Shown in pieces: positions 24,039-31,575 of a stretch of 32,839 nt of DNA; positions within the stretch are counted from its first letter, which is position 1; each line of letters starts with the position of its first letter. The position numbers and the translations under genes are program-made. The notes beneath the pieces are model-generated. The model did not search any database. It saw only the letters and a list, made by a program, of their open reading frames with translations, and was not told the DNA's origin. The stretch spans positions 1 to 32,839 of the forward strand of contig JAKAON010000004.1 in the NCBI GenBank assembly GCA_021812185.1, given 5' to 3'. The DNA comes from Microcaldota archaeon (lineage in GTDB: Archaea; Micrarchaeota; Micrarchaeia; Micrarchaeales; CABMGC01).

Positions 24039-24686
24039 TCACACTCCATTGTTAATTTCTTTATTTAAAACTTCCCATATGCGCTGGGCCTTCTTCTTTC
24101 CTATCTTTTCGATTTCTGACAGGTCCTTGACATTTGCATTTGCTATAGCCCTTATGCTTTTGAATCGTTTTAGCATATCCCTTGCAAGTTTCTCGCCAAC
24201 GCCAGGTATAGATCTTAGAACCAGTATCTGCCACTGGTAGTCACTATACGCCCTCTTGATGCCGACCAGCCTCGGCTCATTGACATTTGCGCGCTGCTCC
24301 CTTGAGGCGATTGCACATATTATGTCGGCAGTGTCTGCTGGGCCCTTGGAATGGATAACCTGTATGCCGTAATCCAGATATAACGACGCCACAAGGCCCA
24401 GCATGACATTCGCGCCCAAGTTAAACCCTGCGCTATCGTGCTCTATCACAAGCATGGGCTTTTCGAAACTCTGCCTTAACCTTTCAAGTTGATCAAAGAG
24501 CCTGGAGTTTATCACGGAGTTTTGTAAATCTGATTCGGTCTTGCGTTCAATGCAAACCCTCTCGGATAGCGCATAATCTCCGACAGGCATCTGCCCATAC
24601 TCGATTAGCACGCCTTTGGATTTGAGGCACGAGAGTATTTCTTCGTTCCTCTCCCTGTTATCCATTATTATTTTTACCTGATGCAT
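24039..24686 (-). CDS. XPF/ERCC4-type structure-specific endonuclease (short form)
   Basis: 215 residues. The ERCC4 nuclease domain has the catalytic ERKxxxD motif at 47-53 (ERKTESD), with Asp9 in IIMDNRE and GDY at 36-38. A tandem helix-hairpin-helix domain follows (IPGVGEKLARDML and IEKIGKKKAQRI, about 158-208). There is no helicase domain, so this is the short XPF form known from Crenarchaeota rather than full Hef. It cuts branched and flap DNA at ss/ds junctions; the crenarchaeal enzymes need PCNA. No clear PIP box is visible at the C-terminus. It is the first gene of the DUF47-PiT operon. Confidence 0.94.
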   Translation of the reverse strand: MHQVKIIMDNRERNEEILSCLKSKGVLIEYGQMPVGDYALSERVCIERKTESDLQNSVINSRLFDQLERLRQSFEKPMLVIEHDSAGFNLGANVMLGLVASLYLDYGIQVIHSKGPADTADIICAIASREQRANVNEPRLVGIKRAYSDYQWQILVLRSIPGVGEKLARDMLKRFKSIRAIANANVKDLSEIEKIGKKKAQRIWEVLNKEINNGV

Positions 24687-24751
24687 AGTATATTTGCACT
24701 TGGAAGCAATAAATTGCTTTGTCTGTAGTGCAATGTTAGATTTGTGATATT

Positions 24752-25516
24752 ATGGCGCAGAGAAGGAGCAAGAAAAAGAGATCGGGCAGGGAAGATTTCA
24801 TGCTTAAAGAGCAGTCGAAGGTAGAAGGAGGGATGCTTGATGAAAAGACGATTATGAGACTTGGAAAGTTCTTTACCCACAACATAATCTCCAGGCTGAT
24901 GTACATGGTGGGAAGGGGCAAGGAAGCAGACACATATATTGCACAATCAGGGCTCGATATCAAGAAAGGGTACGTAGCTGTGAAGATATTCCGTATAGAG
25001 ACATCGAGCTTTGGAGCGAGGATAGACTATATTGACGGCGATCCAAGATTCGGGAAGATAAAGCCAGGGATGTTCAATCTTGTAAACGAATGGTGCAAAA
25101 AAGAGTTCAGCAACCTTAAGATAGCAAATGAGGCGAAGGTGCACTGTCCAAAGCCATACATGTTCAACGGCAACATACTTGCAATGGAGATGATAGGCGA
25201 AGATGACGTTCCTGCGCCTCAGATGCGTAAGATAGACCTTGAGGAGCCAGACAAAGTACTTGACATCGTACTTGGAGATATGAGGAAGATGTACCAAAAC
25301 AACCTGGTGCACGCAGACATGAGCGAATATAACATACTGATTAAGGGAGGCACACCGTACATAATAGATTTTGGGCAGGCTGTGGTGCTTGGCCATCCGA
25401 ACGCAGAGCAATTTCTCAAGAGGGATGTAAAGAATATACTTTACTATTTTTATAGGAAATACGGAATTGAGAGATCGCAGATTCAGGTCATGGAATACAT
25501 AACCAAGGGAAAATAG
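24752..25516 (+). CDS. rio1: RIO1-type serine/threonine protein kinase
   Basis: 254 residues. RIO1 acts in late maturation of the small ribosomal subunit. The sequence has the RIO nucleotide loop GRGKEADTYIA, the Lys of YVAVKIF (K78), the RIO1 stretch between them and the catalytic loop, the catalytic LVHADMSEYNIL (D189) and the metal-binding IIDFGQAV (D206). The basic N-terminus is RNA-friendly. A GTGAT ribosome-binding site lies 3 bp before the ATG. It diverges from the XPF-like gene. Confidence 0.97.
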   Translation: MAQRRSKKKRSGREDFMLKEQSKVEGGMLDEKTIMRLGKFFTHNIISRLMYMVGRGKEADTYIAQSGLDIKKGYVAVKIFRIETSSFGARIDYIDGDPRFGKIKPGMFNLVNEWCKKEFSNLKIANEAKVHCPKPYMFNGNILAMEMIGEDDVPAPQMRKIDLEEPDKVLDIVLGDMRKMYQNNLVHADMSEYNILIKGGTPYIIDFGQAVVLGHPNAEQFLKRDVKNILYYFYRKYGIERSQIQVMEYITKGK

Positions 25517-25532
25517 ACGAATCGGTAGAAAA

Positions 25533-25542
25533 CATATAAATA
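25533..25542 (+). promoter_or_regulatory. TATA box for the tandem nuclease-like gene
   Basis: CATATAAATA lies 29-38 bp before ATG 25571, so this gene has its own promoter despite following rio1 by only 54 bp. Confidence 0.5.
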
Positions 25543-25570
25543 CGAAGACCGGAGATTCCATATTGTTCTT

Positions 25571-27472
25571 ATGCGCTCGTTCAAGCGCAGAGACAGGGGA
25601 GCGCAGAGTGCAGCACAGGAAGCTCGCGTAGTCTTTGATTCTGCAAAAATGGGGTCTGGTTCTCAGGTTAGCAGGCAGGATGAAGAATGCAAAATTTCTT
25701 TTTCGTTTAGCGCGCGCGATATAAAATCTAAGGAGATTTCAATTAGCAAAAAGAGACTTTCGGAGGATACAGGCATACTTAACGAACGCGAGATGCTTGT
25801 TAAGCTCGCTTTGCTAAAAAGCGGCATACCCGCGTATTATGAACCTTATGAATTCGTTTCCGAGAATGGAATTTGTGCATTTTATCCGGATTTCATCACT
25901 TCGCTGTTTATAAATGATAGGCCGGTTGTCATAGAAAGGCATACTTCCCCAGCTTTTCCCGATTCGAAGATTAAGAATTTGGATGAAGTACGCCAGAAAT
26001 ATTTGGATTATATAAAAAGGATAAGCAAGATAAGCAAGGACTACGACTTCCATCTTGTTTTTATATCGCAGATCTCAAAAGGGGAGATGGATAGGAGGCT
26101 TGGGGAGGACATCAATAACTACGTTGACGACTATTGGTATGTTAGCGATTGTTTGAAGCACAGGCTTTGTTTTGAATTTGAGATGTCCGGACACGTAAAT
26201 CCTAACTTCATTTCAAATGAAGTGCTAAGAAACATACGCGATGCTGCACTGATTGATTCGGATTCCATAAAGCATCCTGAGCACGACGTGCCAAGGTACG
26301 AAATTGAGATAGTTGCCCAGCACGAAGGCAATGTAAAAACTAAGGGATTGGTTTATGTGCATACGTCTTTTTCTGTGGAAGACCTGTCATTTTTATCTTG
26401 CGCTATAGAGAGCATATCGAATTTGGAGATTAAAGATGATAAGGGCAGGACGACAAATAGGCCGGTGGCATTTCGCACTGTTGGTATAGAGAATGGGCTG
26501 GAGAGAGTTAGGAAGAGCAGGAGGGAAGAAGAGGAAAAATTGACGAGTTTGATCGAAGGGCTAAAGATGCGCGGAAAGATAGACAGTGAGCAGCTATTTA
26601 GAGAATTCTTGATTTTTGACAAAAAAAGCTCAGATGCCATAAAACTTAGGGATGCGAATAAAAAAGTTAAGCCAGAGCTCCATTTAATCAGAAAAGATCA
26701 TCCAGATGAACATATTGGCCTTGCCTTGCATGACACAGCTAGCGATGACCCAGCATATTTAGCTGTTAACTTGCCGCAGGAAATCGGGGATAAGAAACTT
26801 AAAAGGAGCGTGGTAGTCGTAAACAGGAGAGAGCAGGCGCTTAAGGACGGGATTCTAAAATACGGAATTCCTGCCTATTACGAACCTTACCAGTTTAAAG
26901 GAGAGAGGACGAAGAAGATTTATCCGCCTGATTTTCTCACAGGACTGTTTATAGACGGGAAATCAGTGGCGATAGAGAGGCACTCTAGTCCACGTGATGA
27001 TGGCGATTGGGCTTCATTTAAGAAGTATCTGGAAAAGCTTGATGATGTTAGGAAAACCCATGGTTTCCATATGGTACTAGTAAGTCAGACGCCAAAAGGC
27101 AAGATTAACCGAATGACAGGCATAGACATAGACGATTATGTTGATGAATACTGGTTTGTTAACGACCCCAATGAGTCCAAATTTAGGCAAAATAGGCATA
27201 CCCGACACGGCAAAGAGAAGCGGGGAGGGAACGAGCCTTGCATAGATTATCTCTATGATGCACGCAGAGAGAGGGATAGAATCGAAAGCAGATTACGCTC
27301 GCTTCTTGAGCGTGGAGTTATTGACGAGAAGCTTTTGGACATCAGGATTGCAAGGGCAATAGAGAAGAGCAAAAATATAGGCAATAATAAAAATGCCGGA
27401 AGTGGCGAGGATAAAAAAGATTTGCCAAGGCAAGAAGAGCTCAAATCGCAGCTTAGGGATAAAGAAGCATGA
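25571..27472 (+). CDS. Unknown protein with two PD-(D/E)XK nuclease-like domains
   Basis: 633 residues, not recognised as a named family. Copy 1 (about 71-193) and copy 2 (about 418-532) share KxGIPAYYEPYxF, a PDF motif (Asp107, Asp454), FI-x-[DG]-x-x-V-[AV]-IERH-[ST]-SP (Glu122, Glu469) and SQxxKGxxxR...DI-[DN]-[DN]-YVD-[DE]-YW-[FY]-V. Glu in YEP, Asp in PDF and Glu in IERH fit the PD-(D/E)XK nuclease core (compare TnsA/DUF559-like enzymes), but the usual Lys two residues after Glu is His in both copies. Each copy ends with a related helix (LIEGLKMRGKIDSEQL, LRSLLERGVIDEKLL). A unique segment (about 205-310) lies only in the first half. The ends are highly charged. It has its own promoter. 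Nuclease or nucleic-acid binding is inference. Confidence 0.75.
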   Translation: MRSFKRRDRGAQSAAQEARVVFDSAKMGSGSQVSRQDEECKISFSFSARDIKSKEISISKKRLSEDTGILNEREMLVKLALLKSGIPAYYEPYEFVSENGICAFYPDFITSLFINDRPVVIERHTSPAFPDSKIKNLDEVRQKYLDYIKRISKISKDYDFHLVFISQISKGEMDRRLGEDINNYVDDYWYVSDCLKHRLCFEFEMSGHVNPNFISNEVLRNIRDAALIDSDSIKHPEHDVPRYEIEIVAQHEGNVKTKGLVYVHTSFSVEDLSFLSCAIESISNLEIKDDKGRTTNRPVAFRTVGIENGLERVRKSRREEEEKLTSLIEGLKMRGKIDSEQLFREFLIFDKKSSDAIKLRDANKKVKPELHLIRKDHPDEHIGLALHDTASDDPAYLAVNLPQEIGDKKLKRSVVVVNRREQALKDGILKYGIPAYYEPYQFKGERTKKIYPPDFLTGLFIDGKSVAIERHSSPRDDGDWASFKKYLEKLDDVRKTHGFHMVLVSQTPKGKINRMTGIDIDDYVDEYWFVNDPNESKFRQNRHTRHGKEKRGGNEPCIDYLYDARRERDRIESRLRSLLERGVIDEKLLDIRIARAIEKSKNIGNNKNAGSGEDKKDLPRQEELKSQLRDKEA

Positions 27473-27500
27473 TCGAATAATGTTGGATTGAAAAATAAGG

Positions 27501-27809
27501 CTAAGGTATTTTATATCCTTTATTTTTAAGCGAATCTTTGTCCATTATGCTGTATCTCCATACTATATCCCCGCGTACCTCGCTTTGCACCACCCAGGGT
27601 TTTACCAGCACGAGATCGTTTTCCTTCACCCAAAATCTCCTTTTCAGTCTTCCAGGTATGGTACATACACGTTCATGGTCATCCGAACACGCCACTGAGA
27701 AATTTGACGCACCTAGGCCTTTGATAACAGTGCCTATGACCTCAGTATTTTGAGGGAGAGGCATTCTGTGTTCCACATTTTGGCCAGGTTTTCTGAACAT
27801 TAAAATCAT
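27501..27809 (-). CDS. Translation initiation factor aIF1A
   Basis: About 102 residues from ATG 27809 (MILMFRKPG). ATG 27800 is an alternative, and the longer frame from 27851 would overlap aIF2-beta. The OB fold is clear: EVIGTVIKGLGASNFSVACSDDHERVC, then IPGRLKRRFWVKENDLVLVKPW. aIF1A binds the ribosomal A site during initiation. It begins on the last base of the aIF2-beta stop codon (TGATG), so the two initiation factors are translationally coupled. Confidence 0.95.
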   Translation of the reverse strand: MILMFRKPGQNVEHRMPLPQNTEVIGTVIKGLGASNFSVACSDDHERVCTIPGRLKRRFWVKENDLVLVKPWVVQSEVRGDIVWRYSIMDKDSLKNKGYKIP

Positions 27810-28222
27810 CAGTAATTTTTGACTGTGTACCTTGCTCCGCAAGCCTCGCACACCAGCGTAACGAATCCCCTTGTAATGGATTCTGTATGCGTGTCGGGTT
27901 TATGGCATTCCTTACATATGACATATGACTCAAAGTATTTCTTTATCTTTGCATTGAGGGTTGCTTGGTTTATCTTGGCATTTATCACAAGCCTTTGATC
28001 TTCAACATTCAGGTGAACTGCGAGCTCTCTTGTAAGATACGCCTCTATTTCATCCTTGCTTCTTCTCGCGACGTCAGCTATTTGCGAGAAATTCCTGATT
28101 ATGGTCTTATTGCCTTGTATTATTGCATCTGGCTCGGGTATTTTGAAATCTACATTTTCAACAGACAAGCTAGGCAGTTTGGCGAATGCCCTGTCCAATA
28201 ACTTTTCGTAATTGACATCCAT
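27809..28222 (-). CDS. Translation initiation factor aIF2 subunit beta
   Basis: 137 residues. The central domain shows IPEPDAIIQGNKTIIRNFSQ and LTRELAVHLNVEDQRLVI. The C-terminal zinc ribbon has VICKECHKPDT and LVCEACGARY, giving a C-x2-C/C-x2-C site. It is a subunit of the aIF2 heterotrimer that brings initiator tRNA to the ribosome. A minus-strand TATA box (TATATAAGG type, at about 28269-28280) lies 47-58 bp upstream, giving a leader of about 25 nt. Confidence 0.97.
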   Translation of the reverse strand: MDVNYEKLLDRAFAKLPSLSVENVDFKIPEPDAIIQGNKTIIRNFSQIADVARRSKDEIEAYLTRELAVHLNVEDQRLVINAKINQATLNAKIKKYFESYVICKECHKPDTHTESITRGFVTLVCEACGARYTVKNY

Positions 28223-28313
28223 TTAATGCATCAGGATTTGAGTTTTACAAGGATAATATTGCTTGTATCCTTATATATAGCTTTTTGTTATCCTAAAAGC
28301 TGATGATAAATAG

Positions 28314-28322
28314 TTTTTATAT
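28314..28322 (+). promoter_or_regulatory. TATA box for small membrane protein gene
   Basis: TTTTTATAT is centred about 25 bp before ATG 28343, which favours that codon as a leaderless start over GTG 28328 or ATG 28337. Confidence 0.45.
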
Positions 28323-28342
28323 CCTCAGTGCAAAATATGATT

Positions 28343-28588
28343 ATGCCACGACCGATTTACCGCAGCAGGATAATGCGATTCTTCTCAACAGCAAAGCACG
28401 GATATGACCAAACATACTGGATCTTTGTCCTTTTGGGGTCCGGTGCGCTGCTCAACCAGGCTTTCGGTATAGCCGGACCGATAGCGGTAGTCATAATCTT
28501 CTTCTTTTTCTACTGGATGGGAAGGATACATTTCAGATTGGAGGAAAAACGAGATGCGCTAAAGAAGGGGAAACGCAAAGAGGCCTGA
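28343..28588 (+). CDS. Small two-pass membrane protein, unknown
   Basis: 81 residues from ATG 28343. The N-terminus is basic (MPRPIYRSRIMRFFSTAKHGYDQ). Two hydrophobic segments (about 26-42 and 45-60, WIFVLLGSGALLNQAF and AVVIIFFFFYWMG) are joined by a short turn, and the tail is basic and hydrophilic (RLEEKRDALKKGKRKEA). Both ends are probably cytoplasmic by the positive-inside rule. No family is recognised. It is followed 34 bp later by truD, possibly in the same transcript. Confidence 0.72.
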   Translation: MPRPIYRSRIMRFFSTAKHGYDQTYWIFVLLGSGALLNQAFGIAGPIAVVIIFFFFYWMGRIHFRLEEKRDALKKGKRKEA

Positions 28589-28622
28589 CACTTAAGTTGG
28601 AAGCACCTAGTTATGTGATTGC

Positions 28623-29888
28623 ATGTTTACACTTTCCAGAAATAAAGGCACGGGAGGAGTGATAAAGACAGACCCAGACTCTTTCATAGTAGAGGAGATA
28701 ACTAAAAATGGTACTGTCTTAAGGTCAGGATCACAATATTCTTGCACTGACCTAAGTGAGGAAACAGATCAGAAAGGCAAGTTTGCGCGATTTGTTTTGG
28801 AGAAGAGCAATTGGAACACGATACAGGCGCTTAGGGAGATTGGAAGGAGATTTGGACGTGGAAACAAATCAGTGGGATATGCAGGAATGAAGGACAGAAA
28901 TGCCAAAACGACGCAGCTTGCAAGCATATTTGGTATCAAAGCCTCGGACCTTGCAAGAATCCATATAAATGACATATTGATAAATGGGGCTTGGCAGTCA
29001 AGCGTTGGGGTAGAGACAGGAGATTTGCTGGGCAACCATTTTATTATACGCATATCAGATGCGAGTAGTCCGCATAATGCGGATGCCATAATTAGAGAGC
29101 TTAACGGATCGATGCCAAATTATTTTGACAAGCAAAGATTTGGATCAAGGCTCAATAACCACAAGGTAGGTTTGAAGATAATTAAAGGGGATTTCGAAGG
29201 TGCGGCAATGGAATTTTTGACAGGCACAGATAACGAGATCAATAAAGATGCGGTAGATGCCAGGAACAAGCTTAGAGAGGATCTTGACTTCAAGGCAGCT
29301 ATGACTTATTTTCCAGGATACTTGAAGTATGAGCGTACTGTAATAGAGTATCTCTATAGGTATGAAGGAAATTATGCTAATGCATTGAGAAAGCTCCCAC
29401 GGGGCATATTGCTCATGTTCATACACGCGGTGGAGGACGTTGTTTTCAACTACGCATTAAGCAAACGTGTGGAACATGCTGATTTTGAGAATTGCAATTT
29501 GTGGTGCAAAGTAGGATTATACGGATTTCCGGATATATCTAACATCACAAACGACACGCAGGGGCATGAAAATTGCATTCCTCTTGGCAACATAATAGGA
29601 TACGAGACTAAAGACGAATTGATATCGGATTATGAGAAGGAAGCTATGCTCACACTGGGAATAAGCAAGGATGAATTCAAAATAAAAGGAATGACTGAAC
29701 TTAGTTCGAAAGGAGACATGCGTGCAATGCTTGCAAGCGTAAAGGATATCGAATCCAAAGTTAATGGAGATAGCGTTACGGTAAGTTTCTCGCTCCCTTC
29801 TGGGTCTTATGCCACAGTTATGATGGCCGAGATTACAAAGGATTATGCTGCTTTGAACGGAACCCCGGGCGTGTCAGGCTCGATTTGA
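28623..29888 (+). CDS. truD: tRNA pseudouridine(13) synthase TruD
   Basis: 421 residues, within the usual archaeal range. It converts U13 of certain tRNAs to pseudouridine. The catalytic Asp is D91 in VGYAGMKDRNAKTTQ, the family signature. Other TruD features are DSFIVEEI near the start, GNHFIIRIS, MPNYFDKQRFGS (about 160-170) and the C-terminal LPSGSYATVMMAEI. A GTGATT ribosome-binding site lies a few bases before the ATG. It converges with the GT-C-like gene, 9 bp apart. Confidence 0.97.
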   Translation: MFTLSRNKGTGGVIKTDPDSFIVEEITKNGTVLRSGSQYSCTDLSEETDQKGKFARFVLEKSNWNTIQALREIGRRFGRGNKSVGYAGMKDRNAKTTQLASIFGIKASDLARIHINDILINGAWQSSVGVETGDLLGNHFIIRISDASSPHNADAIIRELNGSMPNYFDKQRFGSRLNNHKVGLKIIKGDFEGAAMEFLTGTDNEINKDAVDARNKLREDLDFKAAMTYFPGYLKYERTVIEYLYRYEGNYANALRKLPRGILLMFIHAVEDVVFNYALSKRVEHADFENCNLWCKVGLYGFPDISNITNDTQGHENCIPLGNIIGYETKDELISDYEKEAMLTLGISKDEFKIKGMTELSSKGDMRAMLASVKDIESKVNGDSVTVSFSLPSGSYATVMMAEITKDYAALNGTPGVSGSI

Positions 29889-29897
29889 TGCATTTTC

Positions 29898-31325
29898 TCA
29901 TCTCACGCAGCTCGCATTATCTGGCAGGAGAATTGAATAGTAGCTGCCATTGTATGCTATTTTGTATCTTGAGAGATTTGAGATGAATGAGGGAGACACT
30001 CCGATTTGCTTGAATATTATCAAAGGATATGTTCCTGAGTTCGTAGAGTTCACTGAAAATGGAGAGTACGCATTGGCATTTAAGTATACGAGATAGACCC
30101 AGGAGTTGGAGAACACCTTGCATCCCCCGTATCCCATCGAGCTTAATTTGTCTAGCCCCATGTGGACCACTGACCCGTTGTAGTTTATGTTGTAAGGCCC
30201 GTACACGTTTCCCGATTGGTGATATGCACTGAAATTTGAAACAGTAGCAATCGTCATTATCAGTAGTGAAAATATCGCAATATTGCGCGAGATAGTAGGC
30301 ATCTTCTCTGATCCCTTCTGCAGGATAGGAAGGGATACGAGTATGGCAGATAAGGCAATAAAATCTGCAAAACGGATTTGGTCGAATTGGATAGAATGCA
30401 TTGAGAGTATCAAATAGCATATCGCAGACAAAGGTATGAAAAGAGATAGCATCCTCGCATAACTATGGTCCTGGCGCAGATGCATAATGATTTTTTTGAT
30501 GTCTTTTAGTTTGAATTGAAGCAATCCAAACGCCAAAAATGCAACAGGTATCAGCAATGCGATAATTGCAGGGTATGCCGATATCGATGTAGGCAAACTT
30601 GGATTTGCTAAAGTAATGTCTATGGAACTCGTATAGCTTGCAAGCGGGCTGCCGAAATAGACATAGTTTATTGCAAGCCATGGAATCGTAAATAACAAGA
30701 ACAATGCAAATGCCATGAACACCTTGCCAGGCTTTTCGAGTAATATCACCATAGGCAGAAATATCAATGCAGGATACTTGCTAAGCCCGGCCAATGCGAA
30801 AAATGCGCCGCACATTGGATCTTTCTTGTATAGGAAAGCTATTGCGACAAGCACCATTGAAAGTGATAATATATCCGTGCTATCCACAGTGAAGGACAAA
30901 TAAATGAAGTATGGATTTAGCATCAGGCCGTATACCAAAAGAGTGTCAACATTAAGCGACCTGCCGAAGAATCTTATCGATAGGAGGAATATTGAAAAGA
31001 GCACAATTAAGTAGAAGAGCATTGGATTTTGCACAAAATGCATTATAACTGCAAGAATCGCGCTTTCGATTGGAGGCCTGAAAATTTCTATATAAAATAA
31101 GTTATTTTGCACTATGAAATAATTCGACAGGTGGAATGCCCCTGATATGAACTGAGAGGTTGAATAACTCCTTGCATTTAGAAACTGCGCCACGAAGTCC
31201 CATGAAGGACCCTGTGTTAGGTATGTTGCTATGATTGCAACAAGGGATAAGCCGATAAGAATCAGCAAGATAACATTATTTGCCAGCGGCATTAATGTAT
31301 TCGCGGAACTTAAGTTTTTGCCCAT
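29898..31325 (-). CDS. Multi-pass GT-C-like glycosyltransferase or flippase-class membrane protein
   Basis: 475 residues from ATG 31325, with about ten membrane segments followed by a 100-residue exterior tail (from about 375). The N-terminal helix is followed by an outside loop, GPSWDFVAQFLNARSY, with an acidic residue where GT-C (GT39/GT83-like) enzymes keep their catalytic Asp. Such enzymes move sugars from lipid-phosphate carriers to proteins or glycans outside the cell. The open frame extends to 31472, but those 49 codons are the tRNA-Ser gene, so they cannot be the natural start. AGGGA lies a few bases before ATG 31325. The family call is tentative; the neighbouring GT2 gene supports a surface-glycan role. 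Confidence 0.72.
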   Translation of the reverse strand: MGKNLSSANTLMPLANNVILLILIGLSLVAIIATYLTQGPSWDFVAQFLNARSYSTSQFISGAFHLSNYFIVQNNLFYIEIFRPPIESAILAVIMHFVQNPMLFYLIVLFSIFLLSIRFFGRSLNVDTLLVYGLMLNPYFIYLSFTVDSTDILSLSMVLVAIAFLYKKDPMCGAFFALAGLSKYPALIFLPMVILLEKPGKVFMAFALFLLFTIPWLAINYVYFGSPLASYTSSIDITLANPSLPTSISAYPAIIALLIPVAFLAFGLLQFKLKDIKKIIMHLRQDHSYARMLSLFIPLSAICYLILSMHSIQFDQIRFADFIALSAILVSLPILQKGSEKMPTISRNIAIFSLLIMTIATVSNFSAYHQSGNVYGPYNINYNGSVVHMGLDKLSSMGYGGCKVFSNSWVYLVYLNANAYSPFSVNSTNSGTYPLIIFKQIGVSPSFISNLSRYKIAYNGSYYSILLPDNASCVR

Positions 31326-31371
31326 GTTTCCCTGCCTATATGCTTGAAAAAGAGATGCGCCGGAGTTGGGA

Positions 31372-31385
31372 TTTTCAAGCTTGTT
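31372..31385 (-). other. tRNA-Ser intron 2 (position 59/60, T loop)
   Basis: 14 nt. TTCA in the T loop pairs with TGAA near the intron's 3' end, leaving 3-nt bulges AAA and AAT. Cutting after the second base of each bulge gives the standard TTCAAAT T loop. Runs of A leave one or two bases of ambiguity. Confidence 0.75.
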
Positions 31386-31425
31386 TTTGAACCCAAAATG
31401 CCTAAAAGGCAACCAGATCTCGAGT

Positions 31426-31439
31426 TTCGCCGCTTTGCT
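31426..31439 (-). other. tRNA-Ser intron 1 (position about 30/31)
   Basis: 14 nt. CGCC (31445-31442) pairs with GGCG (31431-31428), leaving 3-nt bulges AGA and AAA on opposite strands: a bulge-helix-bulge with a GC/GC inner pair. Cutting after the second base of each bulge restores a perfect 5-bp anticodon stem. The exact border may shift by a base because of repeated A. Confidence 0.75.
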
Positions 31440-31508
31440 CTGGCGCGTTACCTGGTTCCGCCACTCCGGCACGTTTGTTTAAGGCATTTAGCAATCTTTT
31501 TATTTGTT

Positions 31509-31517
31509 ATATAAGTA
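31509..31517. promoter_or_regulatory. TATA element between the tRNA and GT2 genes
   Basis: TTATATAAG, nearly symmetric, lies 39-47 bp before the tRNA 5' end on the minus strand and 59-67 bp before the GT2 ATG on the plus strand. It may serve either or both. Confidence 0.4.
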
Positions 31518-31575
31518 ATAAAAGTGTATTTATGCTAGTGCCTCACAAGATGTTTGGGGCCGCAATGCTGGTTTT

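Larger units (their letters stand above)
31358..31470 (-). tRNA. tRNA-Ser(CGA) with two 14-nt introns
   Basis: Read on the minus strand from 31470. Acceptor GCCGGAG pairs with CTCCGGC, and G73 is present (the Ser discriminator). The D stem is GCG/CGC with a GG-containing loop, and the anticodon stem is CCAGA/TCTGG. A long variable arm forms TGCC/GGCA, and the T stem is TTGGG/CCCAA. Both the anticodon and T loops are 21 nt, 14 more than normal. Removing 14 nt from each leaves CTCGAGA (anticodon CGA at 31422-31420) and TTCAAAT, and an 85-nt class II tRNA. Each insert sits in a bulge-helix-bulge-like fold (see introns). CCA is not encoded. It lies 32 bp upstream of the GT-C-like ATG on the same strand. 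Confidence 0.9.

Noticed and set aside
31326-31472. 49-codon N-terminal extension of the GT-C-like protein
   Set aside because: The same bases form a complete tRNA-Ser cloverleaf with introns, and the extension has no membrane or signal character; ATG 31325 is the natural start.
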